Source: Hymenobacter lapidiphilus (GTDB lineage: Bacteria > Bacteroidota > Bacteroidia > Cytophagales > Hymenobacteraceae). From it: a stretch of DNA of 58,161 nucleotides. The stretch is taken from the NCBI RefSeq assembly GCF_003417065.2, contig NZ_QVLT01000029.1:1-58161 (forward strand). The letters run 5' to 3'. Below the pieces are notes generated by a model that did not search any database, was not told the DNA's origin, and worked only from the letters and a program-made list of their open reading frames with translations. Made by a program: the position numbers and the translations under genes. Shown here one piece after another: positions 53,259 to 58,161 of the stretch. Numbering within the stretch: the first letter of the stretch is position 1; each line of letters starts with the position of its first letter.

Positions 53259-54443
53259 ATGTCTCTTCCCTCTGCCCCCCGGATTGGTTTCGTAACCAGC
53301 ACCGACCCCTATAACCGGCGCTCTTGGTCCGGCGTGCATTACTCCATTTTGAAAGCTGCCGAACGTAACATCGGGCCGGTAACTGCTCTGGGGCCCGTGC
53401 CTATGGTGTGGCCACTGCGCATCGGCGACAACCTCAACCGCCGCCTTATTACGCCGCTCACCCGCAAGCGCTATCATTACTCTTGGAGCATTGTAATGGC
53501 GAAAATTTACGCCCGTATTTTTGGGCGCCGCCTGCAGCAGCAGCCATTTGACTTGCTGCTAGCTCCGGCATCCTTTACCGAAATTGCCTACCTCGATACC
53601 ACGGTTCCCATTGTCTATATCGAGGATTCCACCCTCGGCCAACTCATCGATTTTTATGCCGGCCTGATGGGGCTGCTCACTGTATCGAAGCGGGAGTTGA
53701 ATTTCATTGAGAAAAAAGCACTGGATAACGCATCTCTGGTGTGCTATTCGTCCGAGTGGGCAGCTCAGTCGGCTATTCAGGATTATGGGGCCGATCCAGC
53801 TAAAGTAGTAGTAATTCCGTTTGGTGCCAACTATCCCTCGCCGCCGGACTATGCCGAAATTGCGGACAAGCCCCGCAACGCGGAGTGTCGGCTGTTTCTA
53901 ATGGGCGGAGAATGGGGGCGTAAAGGTGTGGCTATTGCCTATGATACCATAGTGGCGCTTAATGAAAGAGGCGTACCTGCTACGCTTACCGTAGTGGGTT
54001 GCGCTCCGCCCGCCGCAGAGGCGCATAAGTACCAGCACCCGGGGTTTACGACAATTCCGTATCTGAATATGGGTGAAGCGGCCGACCTGCAGCGGTTGGA
54101 TACTCTGTTTCGCACGGCGGATTTTTTCATTCTGCCTTCGCGGGCCGAGTGTGCCGCTATTGCCTTTGCCGATGCCAACTCTTTCGGCTTACCTGTCGTA
54201 ACGACCGATGTTGGCGGGATTGCCAGTTTCGTGGAGCAGGGTAAGACCGGCGTAATGCTGCCCCTTAGTGCAACGGGGGAGGATTTTGCCACGACTATCC
54301 AGTCCCTGTATCAGGATGAAGCAGCTTACCAGCAGATGCGCGTTGCCGCACGTCAGCGCTACGAAGAAACGTTGAACTGGGACCAATGGGCCCTCCAGTT
54401 AAAGCGGGAGCTGCACACGCGTGGTTTATGGCCCACTACCTAA
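53259..54443 (+). CDS. GT4-like glycosyltransferase
   Basis: The 394-residue GT-B protein opens RIGFVTSTDPYNRRSWSGVH, has VVVIPFGANYPSPP and LFLMGGEWGRKGVAIAYDTI, and ends with the sugar-nucleotide region PSRAECAAIAFADANSFGLPVVTTDVGG. The second acidic residue of E-x7-E is Asp here. It starts directly after the epimerase stop codon, so it is translationally linked to it. A terminating promoter-like box at 54483 begins the next unit. Confidence 0.85.
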   Translation: MSLPSAPRIGFVTSTDPYNRRSWSGVHYSILKAAERNIGPVTALGPVPMVWPLRIGDNLNRRLITPLTRKRYHYSWSIVMAKIYARIFGRRLQQQPFDLLLAPASFTEIAYLDTTVPIVYIEDSTLGQLIDFYAGLMGLLTVSKRELNFIEKKALDNASLVCYSSEWAAQSAIQDYGADPAKVVVIPFGANYPSPPDYAEIADKPRNAECRLFLMGGEWGRKGVAIAYDTIVALNERGVPATLTVVGCAPPAAEAHKYQHPGFTTIPYLNMGEAADLQRLDTLFRTADFFILPSRAECAAIAFADANSFGLPVVTTDVGGIASFVEQGKTGVMLPLSATGEDFATTIQSLYQDEAAYQQMRVAARQRYEETLNWDQWALQLKRELHTRGLWPTT

Positions 54444-54482
54444 CGTACCTTGTCATTTACCGGGTTTAGCTGCACATTCCTG

Positions 54483-54490
54483 TACCTTTG
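54483..54490 (+). promoter_or_regulatory. -7 promoter box for the amino-sugar operon
   Basis: TACCTTTG matches the consensus and lies 21 nt before the ATG at 54512. The TTG at 54488 overlaps this box, so the ATG at 54512 is the better start. Confidence 0.55.
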
Positions 54491-54511
54491 TCCCTGACTT
54501 TTACCTTCCTC

Positions 54512-55615
54512 ATGCAAGTTCCTTTTCTCTCTTTTTCGCCTCAGCATCATCCCATTCGGGAAGAAGTATTAGCGGCTATGGCCCGGGTTTACGATAGCCA
54601 GTGGTACGTGCTGGGGCAGTCGGTGACTGATTTCGAGGCCGCTTACGCGGCTTATAATCGGGTAGAGCACTGCGTAGGCGTTGCTAATGGTCTGGATGCG
54701 CTACACCTGGCCCTGGTCGCCCTGAATATTGGTGCCGGTGACGAGGTAATCGTTCCTTCGAATACATACATCGCCACTTGGCTGGCCGTATCATTTGTTG
54801 GTGCCACGCCCGTTCCCGTTGAGCCCGACGCGGCCACATACAACCTGAATCCCCGGCTAATTGAGGCGGCCATCACGCCGCGTACCAAAGCCATTATGCC
54901 GGTTCACCTGTATGGACAGGCCTGTGAGATGACGGCCATTATGGACATTGCGCGTCGTCATGACCTGTTTGTGATTGAGGATAATGCGCAGGCTCAAGGA
55001 GCCGCTGCCGATGGCAGCCTCACTGGAAGCTTCGGTCATGCCAACGGTACCAGTTTTTATCCGGGGAAAAATCTGGGCGCCTTGGGCGACGCCGGGGCCA
55101 TTACGACCAATGATGCCGAAGTAGCCCGGCACCTGCGTACGCTGCGAAACTATGGCTCGCAGAAAAAATACTATAATGAGGTTATTGGTTATAACTCTCG
55201 ACTGGACGAAATGCAGGCCGCAGTCTTGTCCGTGAAACTTCCGCGTTTATCAGATTGGACCCGCCAGCGTCAGCAAATTGCGGCCCGATATGATCAGCTA
55301 TTAGCTGGTATTACCAATATAATCTTACCCGTAGTGGCCGAGGGTAGTACGCACGTCTACCACTTGTACGTGGTGCGTACCCCTGAGCGCGACGCATTGC
55401 AGCAGCACCTGACGGCAGCCGGTATTGGCACCCTCATCCACTATCCGGTGCCTCCTCATCAGCAGGGGGCGTACGCTGCCCTGGAAATACCTGTTGGTCA
55501 GTACCCAATTGCGGAAGAACTGGCGTCGACTAGCTTGAGCTTACCCATGTGGCCCGGCATGCAGGAAGAGCAAATTGCCGCGGTTGCGCAGGCAATTCAT
55601 TCGTTCTTTGCGTGA
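54512..55615 (+). CDS. fdtB: Sugar aminotransferase, DegT/DnrJ/EryC1 family (FdtB-like)
   Basis: The 367-residue PLP enzyme has the Schiff-base lysine K186 in [16 protein letters not shown]. Other motifs are [50 protein letters not shown] and [26 protein letters not shown]. It transfers an amino group to a keto-sugar nucleotide. With the FdtA-like isomerase and the acetyltransferase that follow, it fits dTDP-3-amino-3,6-dideoxyhexose synthesis (Fuc3NAc or Qui3NAc). The specific isomer cannot be told. Confidence 0.88.
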   Translation: MQVPFLSFSPQHHPIREEVLAAMARVYDSQWYVLGQSVTDFEAAYAAYNRVEHCVGVANGLDALHLALVALNIGAGDEVIVPSNTYIATWLAVSFVGATPVPVEPDAATYNLNPRLIEAAITPRTKAIMPVHLYGQACEMTAIMDIARRHDLFVIEDNAQAQGAAADGSLTGSFGHANGTSFYPGKNLGALGDAGAITTNDAEVARHLRTLRNYGSQKKYYNEVIGYNSRLDEMQAAVLSVKLPRLSDWTRQRQQIAARYDQLLAGITNIILPVVAEGSTHVYHLYVVRTPERDALQQHLTAAGIGTLIHYPVPPHQQGAYAALEIPVGQYPIAEELASTSLSLPMWPGMQEEQIAAVAQAIHSFFA

Positions 55616-55622
55616 GGTCCTG

Positions 55623-56036
55623 ATGTTCTCAGAAATCCCCCGCTTACTTGATTTTTCTCGTACCGGGTCACAAGCCATTGGCTATTTGACGGTAACCCAG
55701 AACTCTGAGCTACCGTTCACCATTCGTCGCGTTTACTGGACTTATCAGGTACCTACTGATACTATGCGCGGCGGGCACGCCCATCATGATCTGAAGCAAG
55801 TGGTATTTGCCGTTAATGGCCAGATTGGCCTCACTCTGGAAGGCATTAGGGGCGATAAATACACGTTCACACTCAATCAACCAGATCAGGGCCTGTATAT
55901 TCCCCGGTTGTATTGGGGGGCTATTACGTTTTCCACGAATGCCGTTCTGATGTGTCTAGCTTCGGAAGAATATCTGGAAGCGGATTATATCCGTGAATAT
56001 GCTGAATTTAAAATATTACAACATGTCCACTTTTAA
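55623..56036 (+). CDS. fdtA: FdtA-like dTDP-4-oxo-6-deoxyglucose 3,4-ketoisomerase
   Basis: The 137-residue cupin from ATG 55623 has RRVYWTYQVPTDTMRGGHAHH, the R-G-x-H-A-H signature, then DLKQVVFAVNGQIGLTLEG and GLYIPRLYWGAITFS. It isomerises the 4-keto sugar to a 3-keto sugar, giving the aminotransferase its substrate. It begins 7 nt after the aminotransferase stop. It overlaps the acetyltransferase start by 14 nt. Whether it forms the galacto (FdtA) or gluco (QdtA) isomer is not readable. Confidence 0.87.
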   Translation: MFSEIPRLLDFSRTGSQAIGYLTVTQNSELPFTIRRVYWTYQVPTDTMRGGHAHHDLKQVVFAVNGQIGLTLEGIRGDKYTFTLNQPDQGLYIPRLYWGAITFSTNAVLMCLASEEYLEADYIREYAEFKILQHVHF

Positions 56037-56622
56037 TACCGGCACCCCGCTTACCTATTACGTTCACCCCAGTGCCATTGTCGATACTACCGATATAGGC
56101 TACGGTACCACTATCTGGGCTTTTGTCCACGTACTGAATAATGTGCGTATCGGGGCAGACTGTAATATCTGTGACCATTGCTTCGTCGAAAATGGGGTGA
56201 TCTTGGGCGACAATGTCACGCTCAAGTGCGGTGTGTATCTGTGGACGGGTATCACGGCAGAAAACAACGTATTCATTGGGCCCAACGTGGTCTTTACTAA
56301 CAATGTCAGGCCGCGTAGCAAAGATAGGTTGGCACCCATAGTGTATACCTTACTCAAGCATGGCTGCTCACTGGGTGCCAATTCTACTATTCTAGCTGGC
56401 GTTACGATAGGCCGTTATGCGCTTACGGGAATAGCCTCCGTCGTTACCCGTGACGTCAAGGATTATGCCCTTGTTTATGGTAATCCGGCTCGGCAGCATG
56501 GCTGGATAGATGAACAGGGCCAGAAGCTGGAAGCAGCTCCGGAACCGGGGTATTGGGTGTCAGCCACTACTGGCCGGCGGTACCGGGAGGCTTCGCACGG
56601 CTTGGTTCCGGAATCTGTTTAA
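56023..56622 (+). CDS. Hexapeptide-repeat N-acetyltransferase of the sugar-nucleotide pathway
   Basis: The 199-residue left-handed beta-helix protein from ATG 56023 has HPSAIVDTTDIGYGTTIWAFVHV, DCNICDHCFVENGVILGDNVTLK, IGPNVVFTNN and GANSTILAGVTIGRYALTGIASVVTRDVKDYALVYGNPAR. It matches the WbpD/FdtC-like acetyltransferase group that N-acetylates the amino sugar made by the two upstream enzymes using acetyl-CoA. The operon order aminotransferase-isomerase-acetyltransferase is compact. An alternative ATG lies at 55993 within the preceding gene. Confidence 0.85.
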   Translation: MSTFNTGTPLTYYVHPSAIVDTTDIGYGTTIWAFVHVLNNVRIGADCNICDHCFVENGVILGDNVTLKCGVYLWTGITAENNVFIGPNVVFTNNVRPRSKDRLAPIVYTLLKHGCSLGANSTILAGVTIGRYALTGIASVVTRDVKDYALVYGNPARQHGWIDEQGQKLEAAPEPGYWVSATTGRRYREASHGLVPESV

Positions 56623-56675
56623 AATGCACTATCCCACCATTAGTATTGGTATTGGCTCCTAATAACAATGCAGAT

Positions 56676-56829
56676 TATAGCGGTTTCGCAAACGGTATAC
56701 CTCGTCGTAGAGACGCAACAGTTGGAGTCTCGTAGTTGAACGACAGTAATTGACGGTCAACATCAGCAACGACGAGACTCCAACTGTTGCGTCTCTACGA
56801 CGAGGCCCACTGTTCCCGAAATCGCTATA
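56676..56829. repeat. Large inverted repeat (REP/MITE-like)
   Basis: The 34-nt core arms (56700-56733 and 56772-56805; GTCGTAGAGACGCAACAG and complement) match perfectly. Weaker pairing extends outward to 56676 and 56829 (TATAGCGGTTTCG against CGAAATCGCTATA). It is about 154 bp in total. The short frames within it are artefacts. Confidence 0.85.
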
Positions 56830-56925
56830 CCTAGAAATGTAATCGGATATGCGGGACGTTACGCATCCAGCCATTGAATAAAACGTATTACCTGATTACA
56901 AGCCGTACTTTAAAGGACTGGAAGA

Positions 56926-56970
56926 ACGGCTACTGTTTAGCGTAGCATTGCTACGCTAAACAGTAGCCGT
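56926..56970. repeat. Perfect 21-bp hairpin with ATT loop
   Basis: ACGGCTACTGTTTAGCGTAG and its exact complement around ATT make a 45-nt hairpin. There is no T tail, so a terminator role is less likely than a REP-type palindrome. Confidence 0.85.
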
Positions 56971-57120
56971 AAGCTGTAGCTTATTTCAGGTAAGAGGTGC
57001 CAAAAAATACCCACTTAAAATGGGCTTTCCTAACTCATGCGCAGTTGGGAATTGGTCTCCCGCTCTGCGGTGCCTAGTGCGTCATTAGTACGGACGTAGG
57101 TCCGGTTGTTACCCGTTGTC

Positions 57121-58161
57121 ATGTCTGAAATTTCGCGCACAAAATCCGCCTTCTGGGGCACTATCTCGACGCAGGCATTCACCATTATTTCCATGTTGGT
57201 GTCTATCGTCAGTACGCCCCTGATGGTGAAATATCTGGATAAGGACGCCTATGGCTTGTCTATTATCTTTTTTCAGATAGTGAATTACCTGGCGCTGTTC
57301 GACTTTGGTCTCTCGTCGGCCGTTATCCGCAATCTGGCCCTACACCGGGGTGATGATGAGGCCAACCGGCTGATGGTTAATCGGATTATGTCGACCGGGG
57401 TGCTGATAGCAGCCGGTTTCGGTATACTAGTGGCTGGGGCCGGTATTGGGCTGGCCCCGTTACTGCCCAAAGCGTACGACCTAAGTCCGGAACTGGCGGC
57501 CCCCGCTGTTCCGATTGTTATTACCCTCAGTTTGTTGGTCGGCGGGCAATTCATGCAACGTGGGCTGGGCGGCATTTTCTTCGCTCATCATCGGCAAACC
57601 CTGATTGCTACCCCTATTTTTGTGGTCAACCTGCTAACCACTGGGCTGACGCTACTCTTGCTGTCGCGGGGAATTGGTCTTTGGACGTTCGTATATGCTA
57701 ACCTGTTTCAACTTTTCGGAAACGGTATCGTGCAGGTAGTACTACTGTACCGCTACTATCCCGAGGTCCGGATCCGGATAAAATACTTTGACAAGGCGCT
57801 GACGCACTCCATGCTGGGGTACGGCTTTTTCATGTTTCTGCACGGGCTGGCGACGCAGGTGATTCTGTACACTGACCGGCTGGTTATTGGTAAGGTGCTG
57901 TCGTTGGCGCTGGTAGCAGTGTTTTCGCTGACGGTGCGCATTCCGGAGGTAGGAATGAACCTGCTGGGCCGGGTCACGGAAAATGCCCTGCCGGCGGTAG
58001 CCGAAATTGTGGTGCACGAAGGTCCGGCCCGGGCCCGCCTGTATTTCCACCGTATGATGCTACTGATTGTGGTGATGAGCCTAGCGGCGTTCTGGCTGAT
58101 GCTGACCCTGGATGAGTGGTTTATCCGGCTGTGGGTAGGGCCGGATTTCTTCGCTGGTCAG
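57121..58161 (+). CDS. Wzx-type polysaccharide flippase, partial at right edge
   Basis: From ATG 57121 the frame stays open to the window end (347 residues seen). It starts SRTKSAFWGTISTQAF and has the Polysacc_synt/MATE-like layout with about 9-10 hydrophobic segments: VSIVSTPLMVKYLDKDAYGLSI, LALFDFGLSSAVIRNLAL, ATPIFVVNLLTTGLTLLLLSRG, GYGFFMFLHGLATQVILYTDRLVIGKVL. The Asp-containing segment before DRLVIG is family-typical. It flips lipid-linked oligosaccharide across the inner membrane. Its presence beside a Wzm/Wzt pair suggests two export routes or a hybrid pathway. Confidence 0.85.
   Translation, partial: MSEISRTKSAFWGTISTQAFTIISMLVSIVSTPLMVKYLDKDAYGLSIIFFQIVNYLALFDFGLSSAVIRNLALHRGDDEANRLMVNRIMSTGVLIAAGFGILVAGAGIGLAPLLPKAYDLSPELAAPAVPIVITLSLLVGGQFMQRGLGGIFFAHHRQTLIATPIFVVNLLTTGLTLLLLSRGIGLWTFVYANLFQLFGNGIVQVVLLYRYYPEVRIRIKYFDKALTHSMLGYGFFMFLHGLATQVILYTDRLVIGKVLSLALVAVFSLTVRIPEVGMNLLGRVTENALPAVAEIVVHEGPARARLYFHRMMLLIVVMSLAAFWLMLTLDEWFIRLWVGPDFFAGQ

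Larger units (their letters stand above)
56623..57120. other. Repeat-rich gap before the flippase gene
   Basis: About 500 nt with no gene. It contains the inverted repeat at 56676-56829 and the perfect hairpin at 56926-56970, each described separately. Confidence 0.5.

Noticed and set aside
56553..56874. Short frames inside the 56676-56829 repeat
   Set aside because: Both strands give similar Arg-rich sequence (RRRDATVGVS), which is the repeat translated.

Overview
The window reads as chromosomal DNA of a high-GC member of the Bacteroidota, most likely a Hymenobacter-like member of the Cytophagales. This is inferred from the GC-rich coding sequence, the general lack of Shine-Dalgarno sites, repeated TAnnTTTG boxes (the Bacteroidota -7 promoter element) upstream of genes, a large CarboxypepD-reg/TonB-dependent receptor, DUF4136 and HEAT lipoproteins, and the types of interspersed palindromic repeats. 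No 16S rRNA or other decisive marker lies in the window.

Layout. 1-10 kb: an SDR fragment abutting a convergent coiled-coil gene, a thioredoxin-fold protein, an ABC exporter, a small membrane protein, a nucleoside deaminase, a DUF4136 lipoprotein, a fatty-acid desaturase, an outer-membrane-type lipoprotein and a GT-B glycosyltransferase. 10-20 kb: a frameshifted HD-domain gene, a large transporter-HEAT-cNMP-binding fusion, a signalling operon (histidine kinase, receiver, receiver-nucleotide cyclase) convergent with it, and a HEAT-cyclophilin lipoprotein. 20-29 kb: cupin, serine acetyltransferase and cysteine synthase (cysteine biosynthesis), two identical tRNA-Ala(GGC) genes, a frameshifted TonB-dependent receptor, an NlpC/P60 lipoprotein, a GlcD-type FAD oxidase and an acyl-CoA-binding protein.

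29-58 kb is a surface-polysaccharide locus. asnB and ugd are followed by a UDP-glucuronate decarboxylase (UDP-xylose supply) and a FdtA-like cupin. Next come low-GC membrane proteins, an acyltransferase and insertion-sequence debris. A GtrB-like GT2 and a Wzm/Wzt ABC exporter pair precede a run of glycosyltransferases, an epimerase, and an aminotransferase / ketoisomerase / hexapeptide acetyltransferase trio of the dTDP-3-amino-3,6-dideoxyhexose (Fdt/Qdt) type. A Wzx-type flippase runs off the right edge. Together these suggest a heteropolymer containing an acetamido-dideoxy sugar and possibly xylose or glucuronate, exported by an ABC route and perhaps also a flippase route.

At least seven otherwise well-conserved genes carry a single frame break, many in homopolymers or GC-rich runs. 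With the chimeric left edge, this suggests residual assembly or sequencing error rather than real gene decay; the IS3 element, by contrast, looks truly degenerate. I see no CRISPR array, rRNA, phage or defence island.
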